48,520 nucleotides of DNA from Emticicia agri (GCF_004168285.1 NZ_SEWF01000043.1:1-48520), one strand, 5' to 3'. Numbered from the stretch's first letter, positions 25,767 through 35,581 are shown. Numbers and translations are program-made. Notes: a model not told the origin generated them from the letters alone.

Positions 25767-26810
25767 ATGAACTTGCTCTTCAAAATTACTTCCTTAGCTT
25801 TCGTTGTTTCACAGACTTTCGGTCAAACTGCCAGTCTGAACATGCAGTCAAAAAAATGGATACTGCTGACGAACAGAATAGAAAAGAACGACATTCATTT
25901 AGCTACTTACAGCCCTTCAAAGCTGAAAGCTGACACTTTTGTGATGAGATTTGGTGCCGGAGGAAAAATTGAGTATGACTATGAAACCAATCCGAATGTA
26001 TCATCGGGTGGAAGAACCGAGTTCTTAGATATTGATACAAAGGCTTCATCATGGGAGTATAACCCGACAGCCAATATACTAACCATGACCCTGAAAGGAG
26101 GCTATAAGAGCCTGGATGATTTTAATTTTAAGCGTGATTATACCATCGAACCAACAGCCGGAGGATATGTGCTGAAAAGAATAACGGAGCAAGTGGCTGA
26201 AGCTTTGAAAGTTCAGGCAACGCAGGCGGAAACTCCACAGGTTTTAGTAAAGGAAACAACTACAAAACCAGTAGAGATTATCAGACCTGTTTTAGTAACC
26301 ACAGTAAAGGAAGAAGTAAAAGCAGTTGTAGCAGAGGTAAAAGAAATAAGCAAAGAGGAAATAGAAGCAGCAAAATTTGCTGAAACTATTGCCAAGAGTA
26401 AAATTTTATTGTCGGATACCAGACGCTGGATTTTGCTGACTAATAAAATTATGAAGAATACCATTAAGTTTACTTCATTTGATAAATCTAAGTTCAGAAT
26501 CAATACCCTGATATTGACTTTTGCCAACAATGGGAAATTAGAGTACGATTATCAGATGGATCCGACATTAGAGTTCTGTGCAGGTATTGATTTTTTAGAT
26601 ATTGACACCGACGAATCGGCTTGGTCTTTTGATGAAACTAATAATATATTGACGCTTACTATTAAAGGCGGGTATGCGAGTTTAGATGATTTTAAGTTTA
26701 AAAGAGATTATAAAGTTGAACAAACCGACGATGAGTATGTACTACATAAAGTAAAAGAACATTATTTTATCGACCTGAAAAAACAAAACCAGAAAAAGAA
26801 AGCAGAGTAG
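25767..26810 (+). CDS. Secreted protein made of two copies of an uncharacterised domain
   Basis: A signal peptide (MNLLFKITSLAFVVSQTFGQ) is followed by two homologous units of about 112 residues, 29-140 and 219-331. Each begins with WILLTN-[RK]-I and has a [DE]FLDIDT motif, the block LTMTLKGGYKSLDDF or LTLTIKGGYASLDDF, and then [NK]FKRDY. Between them lies a low-complexity linker rich in Val, Lys, Thr and Glu (about 141-210). I do not recognise the domain. The strands suggest a beta-rich fold, perhaps a lipocalin-like one. It is 30 bases downstream of the LolC/E-type gene, so it may be cotranscribed with rbfA. Confidence 0.75.
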   Translation: MNLLFKITSLAFVVSQTFGQTASLNMQSKKWILLTNRIEKNDIHLATYSPSKLKADTFVMRFGAGGKIEYDYETNPNVSSGGRTEFLDIDTKASSWEYNPTANILTMTLKGGYKSLDDFNFKRDYTIEPTAGGYVLKRITEQVAEALKVQATQAETPQVLVKETTTKPVEIIRPVLVTTVKEEVKAVVAEVKEISKEEIEAAKFAETIAKSKILLSDTRRWILLTNKIMKNTIKFTSFDKSKFRINTLILTFANNGKLEYDYQMDPTLEFCAGIDFLDIDTDESAWSFDETNNILTLTIKGGYASLDDFKFKRDYKVEQTDDEYVLHKVKEHYFIDLKKQNQKKKAE

Positions 26811-26828
26811 GGATTTTATTAGATATGT

Positions 26829-26972
26829 AATTTAGTGATATAGTGAATGAGTGATTTTTACATATTTGATACAATAATTAATTCAAATTAACGGAGCGAT
26901 TTTGGAGCAAATAATGGATGGTTACTATCTCTTATTCACACAATCACTCATTCATTCACTCAATCATTAATT
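26829..26972. repeat. Dispersed palindromic repeat, copy 1 (GAATGAGTGATT core)
   Basis: The left arm (26829-26856) and right arm (26942-26972) are inverted copies sharing AATT, GAATGAGTGATT and short spacers, with a 3-base length difference. The segment between them is AT-rich. A closely related pair is at 47177-47275. The right arm lies just before the peptidase start codon, so extending the peptidase upstream would translate the repeat. Confidence 0.6.
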
Positions 26973-26983
26973 TCTTCCAACAC

Positions 26984-29497
26984 ATGCGTTTATTAAGTTC
27001 ACTGATATGGCTATGTTTTGCTTTGGGTGCATGGGCACAGCAACCTACAACTATTGCTCCGGCACAAGGAAAATATAATCCTGAGCGTACAAAAAAGAAC
27101 GACCTCATTCATACCAAATTAGAATTAAGACCCAACTGGGCCAAACAGGAAATGTATGGCGTAGCCACTATTACTTTCAGACCTCATTTTTATCCGCAAA
27201 GTACATTAGAATTAGATGCCAAAGGATTTGATGTGCAAATGGTGAGAATGAAAGGGCAGGATTTGAAATTTGACTATGACAAACGGCTGTTAAAAATTGA
27301 TTTAGGCAAAACCCTTACCCGAAAAGATTCTGCGCAGGTACAAATTGTATATATTGCCAAACCCAATGAAATACCGTTGGGTGGCAGTGAAGCCATTACA
27401 GCCGATAAGGGTTTGTATTTCATTAATGCTGATGGTGCAGACCCTGAGAAGCCCCGACAAATATGGACACAAGGCGAGACAGAAGGCAATTCCTGCTGGT
27501 TCCCGACCATAGATACGCCTAATCAGAAAACTACACTTGAAATTTATATCACCTTAGATAAGCCTTCAACCGATGCAAAGTACCTGACTTTATCTAACGG
27601 CAAACTCATTTCTTCAAAAGTTAATAGCGATGGTACTCGGACAGATTACTGGCGGCAAAACAAACCTGCGGCACCTTATCTGACTATGATAGCGGTTGGG
27701 GATTTCAGAAAAGTAGTTGACCCCAACTATAAAAACTTTGAAGTAAGCTATTATGTAGAGCCTAAGTTTGAGAGGTACGCCATGAATATATTTGGCCGTA
27801 CGCCTGAAATGATAAGCTTTTTTGAGAATCTGTTAGGGGTAAAATATCAATGGGATAAATATGCACAGATAGCTGTAAGAGAATATGTATCGGGTGCGAT
27901 GGAGAACACCACTGCCACTGTACATGGCGATTTTGTTCAGAAAGATAACCACCAGTTGGCCGATGATAACGACGATGGTGTAATAGCTCATGAACTTTTT
28001 CATCATTGGTTTGGCGATTTGGTTACGGCAGAATCATGGTCAAATCTGCCTTTAAATGAGTCCTTTGCCAATTATTCAGAATACCTCTGGACTGCACATA
28101 AATACGGGCAGGACGAAGCCGATTTGGTTGCCTATATTGCTTTCAATCAGTACTTCAACGAAGCACTTGAAAAGCAGGAACCTCTGATTCGTTATCGTTA
28201 CCACGATAGAGAAGATATGTTTGATTCTCATTCGTATGCCAAAGGTGGCCGAATCTTACATTTATTAAGAAAACAGGTAGGCGATGAGGCTTTTTTTGCC
28301 GCCTTAAAATTATACCTGACTCAGAACGCTTTTAAAACCGGAGAAATTGACCAGTTAAGATTGGCTTTTGAGTCAGTAACCGGAGAAGATTTACACTGGT
28401 TTTTTGACCAATGGTTTACAAAACCCGGCCATCCTGATTTACAGGTTACACAAGAGTATGCAGGAGGTAATTTGAAACTCACCATCAATCAGATTCAGGA
28501 TACTACTTATTCAACCATTTACCGCTTACCTTTACAGGTAGAAATCTGGGCAAATAACCAGCGGACGCTAAAAGATATTGTAATAGACAAAACGACTAAT
28601 ACTTTTGAATGGAGTTTGCCGACTGCACCACAGATGGTATATATTGACCCTGAAAATATTCTGGTAGGGCGTGTGCTTTTTCAGAAATCCAAAGAAGATT
28701 ATATCTATCAGTATTATCATGCAGAGCGTGTTCCGGCACGTCTGAATGCGCTTGAGATTCTTACCTATGTGCCTGATGGAGATAGTACAGTAGTAAATCC
28801 TGCTTTTGATAAAGACATCCGCAAAGTGCTGATTGATGCTACTAAAGATAAATTCTGGCGTGTCAGACAACTGGCAGTTCAGAAACTCTATGATTATGAC
28901 GGAGATGATTTTCTGGAAGTAGAAAAAGCACTACAAAGCCGTGTGCAGAGTGATGAACGCTCGTATGTACGAGCCGATGCGATTATAGCCATGAAAAGTT
29001 TTCAGAATTCGCAGAATGATAAACTATTCCGGATTGCACTCAATGATACTTCTTATACAGTTCAGGCGGCGGCACTTGAAGCTATTTTGTCCGGGCGTCC
29101 GTCTGATGCAGCAGAATTAGCTAAAAAATACGAATCTTCATACAATACCGCTATTTTTTCGGCAGTTGCCAACTATTATTCTGATGAGGCTGCTCCTGAA
29201 AGATTTGACTGGTTTATCCAACATCTCAACAAAATGAGTGGGGGCGATTTATATCAGGTATTAGGTATTTTTGGTACTTATCTGGTAAAGTCTTCGCCTG
29301 AGATTCAACAGAAGAGTTTACCTTTATTAAAGAAAATAGTTACCAAAGATTCTCAATGGTATGTAAGATTTGCAGGCTTTCAAACCCTTGCGCTTCTCAA
29401 TGATTTGAGTGAGGCAAAAGCGATTTTGAAAGAAGTAATTGCCACAGAAAAAGACCAGCGTTTGCAGAAAATCTATCAACAATATAAAGGGTTCTAA
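26984..29497 (+). CDS. M1 family metallopeptidase (aminopeptidase N-like)
   Basis: This is a zinc aminopeptidase, secreted or periplasmic. The start at 26984 gives a signal peptide (MRLLSSLIWLCFALGAWAQ); the frame is open 66 bases further upstream but that part is translated from a palindromic repeat. The substrate motif GAMEN is followed by the zinc site HELFHHWFGDLV with the distal glutamate in NESFANYSEYLW. The catalytic part ends at about residue 560 of 837; beyond it lies a helical HEAT-like C-terminal region. The length is normal for the family. It probably degrades peptides in the envelope. Confidence 0.93.
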   Translation: MRLLSSLIWLCFALGAWAQQPTTIAPAQGKYNPERTKKNDLIHTKLELRPNWAKQEMYGVATITFRPHFYPQSTLELDAKGFDVQMVRMKGQDLKFDYDKRLLKIDLGKTLTRKDSAQVQIVYIAKPNEIPLGGSEAITADKGLYFINADGADPEKPRQIWTQGETEGNSCWFPTIDTPNQKTTLEIYITLDKPSTDAKYLTLSNGKLISSKVNSDGTRTDYWRQNKPAAPYLTMIAVGDFRKVVDPNYKNFEVSYYVEPKFERYAMNIFGRTPEMISFFENLLGVKYQWDKYAQIAVREYVSGAMENTTATVHGDFVQKDNHQLADDNDDGVIAHELFHHWFGDLVTAESWSNLPLNESFANYSEYLWTAHKYGQDEADLVAYIAFNQYFNEALEKQEPLIRYRYHDREDMFDSHSYAKGGRILHLLRKQVGDEAFFAALKLYLTQNAFKTGEIDQLRLAFESVTGEDLHWFFDQWFTKPGHPDLQVTQEYAGGNLKLTINQIQDTTYSTIYRLPLQVEIWANNQRTLKDIVIDKTTNTFEWSLPTAPQMVYIDPENILVGRVLFQKSKEDYIYQYYHAERVPARLNALEILTYVPDGDSTVVNPAFDKDIRKVLIDATKDKFWRVRQLAVQKLYDYDGDDFLEVEKALQSRVQSDERSYVRADAIIAMKSFQNSQNDKLFRIALNDTSYTVQAAALEAILSGRPSDAAELAKKYESSYNTAIFSAVANYYSDEAAPERFDWFIQHLNKMSGGDLYQVLGIFGTYLVKSSPEIQQKSLPLLKKIVTKDSQWYVRFAGFQTLALLNDLSEAKAILKEVIATEKDQRLQKIYQQYKGF

Positions 29498-29539
29498 CTT
29501 TGGTTAGGCTTTTGAAATTCCAATTACACAGCTCCTGAC

Positions 29540-30562
29540 ATGAACAGAAATCTGAAAGATGGCCTGAATTTTTTCTCTAAGGTAACGCCTGCCCGTGCAT
29601 GGAATGCCATAAAGAATGTTTCAAGCTATGTAGAGTCGAAAATGACCGGAAGACCTGTTCACAGAGGCTTACCCATAGCTGTTTCTATTGAGCCAACTAC
29701 TTCGTGCAATCTGCGTTGCCCTGAGTGCCCCAGCGGCCTGAGAAGTTTTACCCGCCCGACCGGAATGTTGGAAGAACAACTCTTCAAACAAACAATTGAC
29801 GAACTTTCTGCTACCTTATTATATCTTACCTTTTATTTTCAGGGCGAGCCTTATCTGCATCCTAAATTTCTTGAATTAGTAAAGTATGCCTCACAAAAAG
29901 GCATTTATACGGCTACCTCTACCAATGCCCACTACCTGAGTGATGTAAATGCCAGAAGAACGGTAGAATCAGGCTTGGATAGAATGATTATTTCGATTGA
30001 TGGCACAACGCAGGAAGTATATGAGCAATACAGGGTAGGAGGGAATCTGTCGAAAGTGATAGAGGGTGCCAAAAATATCATTAAGTGGAAGAAAGCACTC
30101 AAATCTGCTACTCCTCATGTTATTTTCCAGTTTCTGGTAGTTAAGCCAAACGAGCATCAGATGGAGGAGGCAAAAAAACTTACCGAAGAGATTGGAGTTG
30201 ATGAAATTGCTTTTAAAACTGCACAGATTTACGACTACGAAAATGGCTCTGACCTTATTCCGACCATAGATAAATATGCCCGTTATGCCCGGCAAGCTGA
30301 TGGTACTTACAAAATCAAAAACAAACTGCTTGACCATTGCTGGAAAATGTGGCACTCCTGCGTAATAACCTGGGACGGATTGGTGGTTCCGTGTTGCTTC
30401 GATAAAGACGGCGAATACCGTTTGGGAGACCTCAAAAAAGGTAGCTTTCAATCATTATGGCATAGCCAACCCTATCATGATTTCCGCCAATCGTTGGTGC
30501 GTTCCCGTGGTGAAATTGAAATGTGCAAAAATTGCACTGAGGGAACCAAGGTCTGGGGTTGA
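29540..30562 (+). CDS. Radical SAM protein with SPASM domain
   Basis: The cluster motif is CNLRCPEC (CxxxCxxC, about residues 56-63) in the block EPTTSCNLRCPECPSGLRSF. The C-terminal SPASM region has cysteines in HCWKMWHSCVITWDGLVVPCCFDKD-type sequence and the final EMCKNCTEG, likely binding auxiliary Fe-S clusters. The length of 340 fits heteroatom-, peptide- or tRNA-modifying members, but no partner substrate gene is beside it, so the reaction is unknown. It follows the M1 peptidase by 42 bases and precedes the nucleoside permease by 61. Confidence 0.85.
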   Translation: MNRNLKDGLNFFSKVTPARAWNAIKNVSSYVESKMTGRPVHRGLPIAVSIEPTTSCNLRCPECPSGLRSFTRPTGMLEEQLFKQTIDELSATLLYLTFYFQGEPYLHPKFLELVKYASQKGIYTATSTNAHYLSDVNARRTVESGLDRMIISIDGTTQEVYEQYRVGGNLSKVIEGAKNIIKWKKALKSATPHVIFQFLVVKPNEHQMEEAKKLTEEIGVDEIAFKTAQIYDYENGSDLIPTIDKYARYARQADGTYKIKNKLLDHCWKMWHSCVITWDGLVVPCCFDKDGEYRLGDLKKGSFQSLWHSQPYHDFRQSLVRSRGEIEMCKNCTEGTKVWG

Positions 30563-30623
30563 TATTTCAATATTCATTTTATAGATTTGCCGATAACTTT
30601 ATTTTTTAACCAACCGAACCTCT

Positions 30624-31820
30624 ATGAATACTACTGTCAGAGTGAAGCTGATGACCATGATGTTCCTCCAATTTTTCTGCTGGGGGGCGTGGTATGGCCA
30701 AATGAGTAAATACATGTTTGATTCCCTGAAAGCCAGTGGCGACCAGGTAGGAAATGCCTACACAGCTTTCTCAATTGCCATGCTTATCTCTCCTTTTTTT
30801 GTCGGTATGATAGCCGACCGTTTCTTTTCTGCGCAGAAAGTTTTAAGTGTTTTAAATATTTTAGGTGCCATTATTTTATTTTTCCTGACCCGGATAACCG
30901 ACCCAAGTCAGTTTTTCTGGTATATTCTGGCCTATTGTATCACTTTTGCACCAACCATTTCTCTGACTACCTCTATCTCTATGCGACACATTGCCACGCC
31001 TGAGAAAGATTTTCCGGGTATTCGTGTAATGGGAACCATTTCGTGGATTGTTGTAACCAATATTATCGGTTTTATGAATGTGGGTGGCGATGTAACTATT
31101 TTTACCATTGCTATGGGTGCTGCTGTTGCACAAGGGCTTTTCAGTTGGTTTTTACCGGATACCCCTCCGAAAACTTCAACCGAGAAAGCATCATTCGCTC
31201 AGATTCTTGGTGCAGATGCGTTTACACTTTTCAAAGACAGGTCATTTGCTATTTTCTTTATATCATCAGTACTTATCTGTATTCCGTTGTCATTTTATTA
31301 TGCAATGGCAAACCCTTCATTATCCGATTCAGGTATGACCAATGTCGAAAATAAAATGTCGTTGGGGCAGGCTTCTGAGGTGATTTTTATGTTGTTGATT
31401 CCATTTGCATTCCAGAAATTCGGTGTTAAATGGATGTTAGCCATTGGGTTAATTGCCTGGATTATTCGTTTTGCGTGTTTCGGCTATGGTGATGCTGCCT
31501 CAAGTGAATGGATGCTGTATCTGGCCATTATACTGCATGGCGTATGTTTTGATTTCTTCTTTGTAACCGGACAGATTTATACTGATAATAAAGCCGGAGT
31601 AAAAATAAAAGCACAGGCGCAGGGGCTAATTACCTTGGCCACCTATGGCATAGGAATGGGTATTGGTTCTAAACTGGCAGGTATTGTAACAGATATGTAC
31701 ACCGTTAACGGGGTGAAGAACTGGACTTCCATTTGGCTTGTTCCTGCAGGCATTGCTGCGGTAGTATTAGTATTCTTTGTACTGATTTTTAAAGATAATA
31801 CCAGACAAGCCAAGGCTTAG
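30624..31820 (+). CDS. MFS nucleoside permease, NupG/XapB family
   Basis: This is an inner-membrane proton-coupled nucleoside importer, with about 12 membrane helices in 398 residues. The N-terminus (VRVKLMTMMFLQFFCWGAWYGQMSKYMF) and the block GNAYTAFSIAMLISPFFVGMIADRFF are those of the NupG group. The late motif FDFFFVTGQIYTDNKAGVKIKAQAQG is also typical. Substrate specificity among purine and pyrimidine nucleosides cannot be told. A very strong hairpin terminator follows. Confidence 0.9.
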   Translation: MNTTVRVKLMTMMFLQFFCWGAWYGQMSKYMFDSLKASGDQVGNAYTAFSIAMLISPFFVGMIADRFFSAQKVLSVLNILGAIILFFLTRITDPSQFFWYILAYCITFAPTISLTTSISMRHIATPEKDFPGIRVMGTISWIVVTNIIGFMNVGGDVTIFTIAMGAAVAQGLFSWFLPDTPPKTSTEKASFAQILGADAFTLFKDRSFAIFFISSVLICIPLSFYYAMANPSLSDSGMTNVENKMSLGQASEVIFMLLIPFAFQKFGVKWMLAIGLIAWIIRFACFGYGDAASSEWMLYLAIILHGVCFDFFFVTGQIYTDNKAGVKIKAQAQGLITLATYGIGMGIGSKLAGIVTDMYTVNGVKNWTSIWLVPAGIAAVVLVFFVLIFKDNTRQAKA

Positions 31821-31836
31821 TTATTAAAATTCTCTG

Positions 31837-31870
31837 ATTTCCTTATGGGCTTCAAAGCCCATAAGGAAAT
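31837..31870 (+). terminator. Terminator of the nucleoside permease gene
   Basis: A perfect 16-bp inverted repeat has a 2-base loop: one arm ends in CCTTATGGGCTT and the other begins AAGCCCATAAGG. TATTTTTT follows at 31871-31878. Confidence 0.9.
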
Positions 31871-31885
31871 TATTTTTTCGCCTGT

Positions 31886-32284
31886 ATGAAATATATTTTT
31901 GTCCTGTTTATTGTATTGACCATCTGCTCTTCGTGTGCTTCGCTTAATTCATTGAATGACATGAATTGTAAACTGTCAGAAGACAAGAGAAAGAATATTA
32001 TCGGTAAATGGAAAGTGATAACTAATGATAAGAAGTTTATCTGGCGATTTTATTCGGATAACAGCACAGCTACTTTAGAGAATGAGTATCTGACACAGAT
32101 TTTTGACAGGCCGATATATCTTAATCAATGGCAGAATGACAAAATTGATACCCTAAAAGTATTCTTTAATGGCGGTCGACTTCAATACTATATTCTGTCA
32201 AATCAATGCCGAGAGATAGTGTTGGTAAATACCAGGTCCAGAGATACACTCACCCTAAAACGCAAACAATATTTCTACAAGTGA
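31886..32284 (+). CDS. Small lipoprotein, lipocalin-like
   Basis: This is a 132-residue protein with a lipoprotein signal peptide: hydrophobic core FVLFIVLTIC, then SSC with the likely lipidated cysteine at residue 17. The mature part begins IIGKWKVITNDKKFIWRFYSDN, which resembles the GxW opening of lipocalin-like beta-barrels, and continues as alternating strands. The function is unknown. It starts only 16 bases after the terminator of the upstream gene, and is convergent with the LolC/E-type permease 4 bases away. Confidence 0.7.
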   Translation: MKYIFVLFIVLTICSSCASLNSLNDMNCKLSEDKRKNIIGKWKVITNDKKFIWRFYSDNSTATLENEYLTQIFDRPIYLNQWQNDKIDTLKVFFNGGRLQYYILSNQCREIVLVNTRSRDTLTLKRKQYFYK

Positions 32285-32288
32285 GCAG

Positions 32289-33509
32289 TTATTCTTTAAA
32301 TTTCAGTGCTTCCACTACCCTCATTTTAGAAACAATCAGAGTAGGAATAGTGATAACTGCCAGTATCAGCATAATAGTAGCCGCATTGAGCAGAAGGATG
32401 GTCAGCCAGTCCCAGGCAATGGGTACATAACTGATGTAGTAATTTTCAGGGTCAAGCGGAATCAACTGGAAGTAATACTGAATCAAGCCTAAACCTATTC
32501 CAATCAGATTACCATAGAATATTCCTTTCAGAATAATAGTCAGTCCATTCAGGACAAATATTTTACGAATTTGGGTATTGTCAGAGCCAAGGGCTTTCAG
32601 CATACCAATCATAGGTGTGCGCTCCATCATCATCACCAGCAGCACAGAAATCATATTGAAACAAGCTACTACTAAAATCAGTGCCAATACAATCAGAATA
32701 TTCTTATCCAATAAACTTAACCAGTCAAAAATGGCCGGAAACATATCGGTTATCCGGGTGGCTTTCATATCCTGGTCAATTTCATTAGTTACCAATCGGG
32801 TAGTTGCGTCCAGGTCGTCAAAGTTTTTCAGAAAAATCTCGTAGTGTCCACAGGTATTGCTATCCCATTCATTCATTTTCTGTACCAGGGTTAAATCGCC
32901 GATAATGTAGTTTTTATCAAATTCCTCCAATCCGGTTTCGTAAATGCCTACTACTTTTACTTTTCTTACTCTTGGCGGAGTCTGAATAAAATAAATCAGT
33001 ACTTCATCTGCTAATTTTATTTTTAACCGGGTAGCAATTCTTTTACTGATAACAACTTCGTTAGAGAAAGTGGTGTCATTAAAATTTATTTTTCTACCCT
33101 CAATCATATTCATAGAGAAGGTTGGCCAATCATAGTCTCTTCCCACGCCTTTTATAATAATTCCCGCTAACTCTTCACTCGATTTTAACATTCCTGCTTT
33201 ATTTCCTACTGCCTGAACATGACGTATTTGTGGAATCTGACGATAATTATTATAAAAATTTGTTTTTATTGGCATTGGTGTTTCTTCATACGACTGATTC
33301 AGTGTAATTTTGCTGACCTGTATATGAGAGCTAAGGCTGAATAGTTTATCTTTGATGCCTTGTTTATAGCCAACTAATATGGCAAAAGAGATAATCATTA
33401 CCGCCAGACCAATAGCTATACTCGCAACTCCGATTTTCACAACAGTAGAAGTAAAAGACGCAGATTTTGTTTTTTGAATACGTTGAGAGATAAATCGGGA
33501 TAAATCCAT
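32289..33509 (-). CDS. ABC transporter permease, LolC/LolE (FtsX) family
   Basis: The 406-residue protein has a first membrane helix at about residues 23-48 (VVKIGVASIAIGLAVMIISFAILVG, broken by short turns), a periplasmic domain with VGRDYDWPTFSMNMIEGRK, and three C-terminal helices (ILIVLALILVVACFNMISVL; a second near GNLIGIGLGLIQYYF; and the last ending TIPTLIVSKMRVVEALKFKE). It is a paralogue of the permease at 24531 but in opposite orientation and transcribed alone. It could form a LolCE-type pair with that one or act with an unlinked ATPase. The gene is divergent from the SGNH/MBOAT cassette. Confidence 0.87.
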   Translation of the reverse strand: MDLSRFISQRIQKTKSASFTSTVVKIGVASIAIGLAVMIISFAILVGYKQGIKDKLFSLSSHIQVSKITLNQSYEETPMPIKTNFYNNYRQIPQIRHVQAVGNKAGMLKSSEELAGIIIKGVGRDYDWPTFSMNMIEGRKINFNDTTFSNEVVISKRIATRLKIKLADEVLIYFIQTPPRVRKVKVVGIYETGLEEFDKNYIIGDLTLVQKMNEWDSNTCGHYEIFLKNFDDLDATTRLVTNEIDQDMKATRITDMFPAIFDWLSLLDKNILIVLALILVVACFNMISVLLVMMMERTPMIGMLKALGSDNTQIRKIFVLNGLTIILKGIFYGNLIGIGLGLIQYYFQLIPLDPENYYISYVPIAWDWLTILLLNAATIMLILAVITIPTLIVSKMRVVEALKFKE

Positions 33510-33655
33510 GGGTTTTATTAAGCAAGAATGATTATCATAGAAATCATGAAAGATTTTACAAAACTATCATTTTTGTACGAATACTCTTACAGTTCTTTAG
33601 ATTTAAAGCATATCCATTGTGAAAGGTTACAGATGTGACCTAAAAGACGTCGTTC

Positions 33656-34612
33656 ATGTATCATACAATTAAAGTATTCATATTTAAAATATTTCTTATA
33701 GGTTTATTTACTTTAGGAACCATTGAAATCTTCTATCAATTTAACCCTTATACCGAAAGAAATTTAGAAATATCTTATACTGCCAGTATTATCGAAAAAT
33801 ATAAAAGGCTTCAATCATTGCGCTCACCCAAAATTGTGCTGATTGCCGGCTCAAACTTCGCCTATGGTATCAATAGTGAAATGATAGAAAAAAGTTTTCA
33901 GAAACCCGTGGTAAATATGGCTATGCACTACGACTATGGGACTGATTTTATGTTAAAACAGATTCAGAACGAACTGAAAGCAGGCGATATCGTGATTATG
34001 GGCTTTGAGTATATTATAGAAGCTGAGGGGAATATGGGTGAAAAAATACAGATGGCAAAGCTATTTCCGAAGGCTAACGAATGGTTTGATTATAAAGATA
34101 TAGTGCAGTATATCAGAGAAAATGCTATTGTGAGAATTTCAAGCCTGAGATTAACACTCGAAAGATTAAGCAGCAGAGAAGAAGCACACCCAACCGTAGA
34201 TGATACAACAAGCATTTTTTTCAGGAATGCGATTAATGAATATGGAGATTTAGTCAGTCATCTGAATAATCCCCCATTGAAAACCATTCCGCCTGCCGTG
34301 ATTAACGATAAGGTAAGTATGCACCTCGCCATTGCCGATATGAATGCTTTTTATGAGAAGATGCAAAAAAGAGGGGTAAAAGTTTATTATTCCTATCCAT
34401 CTTATGCACAGTCAAGCTATGAACACGACAAGGTGATTATTAATAAATTGAATACAGAATTGAAGAAAGAAGCACGATTCCCGATTTTAGGAGAATTGCA
34501 GGAGTTCGTTTTTGCTGATAGTTTGTGTCAGGATATGGTATATCACCTCAATGCCAAAGGACGTGACATACGCACACAAAAACTGATTGACTTATTAAAA
34601 AATGCGCATTAA
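33656..34612 (+). CDS. SGNH-like protein, first of two paralogues before an MBOAT gene
   Basis: The 318-residue protein has one N-terminal membrane helix (about 8-25), then a periplasmic domain. The likely SGNH block I is VLIAGSNFAYGINS (Ser66), the block II asparagine is in VVNMAMHYDYG, and the C-terminal Asp-His pair is in DMVYHLNAKGRDIRT (Asp293, His297). This is the arrangement of MBOAT-associated esterase-like proteins such as AlgJ/AlgX, DltD and PatB. I infer that it hands an acyl group from the MBOAT protein to a periplasmic glycan. The next gene is a paralogue of the same size, 9 bases away. Confidence 0.72.
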   Translation: MYHTIKVFIFKIFLIGLFTLGTIEIFYQFNPYTERNLEISYTASIIEKYKRLQSLRSPKIVLIAGSNFAYGINSEMIEKSFQKPVVNMAMHYDYGTDFMLKQIQNELKAGDIVIMGFEYIIEAEGNMGEKIQMAKLFPKANEWFDYKDIVQYIRENAIVRISSLRLTLERLSSREEAHPTVDDTTSIFFRNAINEYGDLVSHLNNPPLKTIPPAVINDKVSMHLAIADMNAFYEKMQKRGVKVYYSYPSYAQSSYEHDKVIINKLNTELKKEARFPILGELQEFVFADSLCQDMVYHLNAKGRDIRTQKLIDLLKNAH

Positions 34613-34621
34613 GCTAATTGA

Positions 34622-35581
34622 ATGACAGGTATAAAGAAATTTTTTTATAAAGTACTTTTATTCGGAGCAATCATCATTGTTTCGGTCTGGTTGTTAAATA
34701 TAGTTTTCATTGCCCAGACTTCGCCCTATGAATATCTGGGAGGCATGCTGAATGATAAACACAAAATGGTAAGCCAGATTCAATCACCGAAAGTTTTATG
34801 GGTCGGAGGGTCAAGCGGGTCATTCGGAATCAATAGCGATACCTTGCAGAAACATTTGGGAATGCCTGTTTTTAATCTATCGTTCATTGCACCTTTAGGT
34901 ACTTATTTCCTGCTGAATGATGCCCTGAAAGAAGTGAAAAAAGGGGATAAAGTATTTGTGAGTACCGAATATGATATTGAAAAATACAGCACACCACCTG
35001 TGATTTATTCAGCCATAGACTATTATCCAGCAGGAGCCATCTATGTAGCCAGAGATACAACAACCGTAGATTATATCGGACATCGAGTAAAGCATAAATT
35101 AGCTAATATCAAGAAATTATTCTGGAATGTTTTTACTAAGAATGAGGCGGCTGTGGCCGCAGTTGAGGATAAAACTTCAGTTTATTTTAGAAGTGCTTTT
35201 TCGGCTAAAGGAGACATTATCAGTCATGTAAACAATACTCCCAAGCAGGTAGATTTTTTTCTGTTTCCGAAAGCACCTATTGATTATCAGGAGCAAATTG
35301 ATGACCTGAACCATTTTGTGGCCGAAGTGAGAAAGAAAGGCGGGGAGGTTTATTACGTTTTTCCACCTTTGGCAGAGTCAACCTATCAATATGGGAAAGT
35401 AGCAGTTGAATCGGTAGAAAAACAATTAAAAGCGAATTTAAAGTGCGATATATTGGGTAGTGCTAAAGATTTTGTGAGAAAAGACTCCTCATTTTTTGAT
35501 TCGTTTTATCATTTAAAACCATTTGCAAGAGACCTGAACACGCAGAAAATAATAGAATTGTATAAAGAGAAACAAAAGTAA
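34622..35581 (+). CDS. SGNH-like protein, second paralogue before an MBOAT gene
   Basis: The 319-residue protein has the same layout as the preceding gene product: a membrane helix (about 11-31), block I VLWVGGSSGSFGINS (Ser64/Ser65), an asparagine block VFNLSFIAPLG, and the C-terminal DSFYHLKPFARDL with Asp293 and His297 at exactly the same positions as in the paralogue. The remaining sequence has diverged a good deal. Both keep the presumed catalytic residues, so both may be active, perhaps on different sites or acting in sequence. It is 57 bases before the MBOAT gene. Confidence 0.72.
   Translation: MTGIKKFFYKVLLFGAIIIVSVWLLNIVFIAQTSPYEYLGGMLNDKHKMVSQIQSPKVLWVGGSSGSFGINSDTLQKHLGMPVFNLSFIAPLGTYFLLNDALKEVKKGDKVFVSTEYDIEKYSTPPVIYSAIDYYPAGAIYVARDTTTVDYIGHRVKHKLANIKKLFWNVFTKNEAAVAAVEDKTSVYFRSAFSAKGDIISHVNNTPKQVDFFLFPKAPIDYQEQIDDLNHFVAEVRKKGGEVYYVFPPLAESTYQYGKVAVESVEKQLKANLKCDILGSAKDFVRKDSSFFDSFYHLKPFARDLNTQKIIELYKEKQK

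Noticed and set aside
26918-26983. N-terminal extension of the M1 peptidase
   Set aside because: These codons lie in the palindromic repeat arm, and the signal peptide begins at the ATG at 26984.
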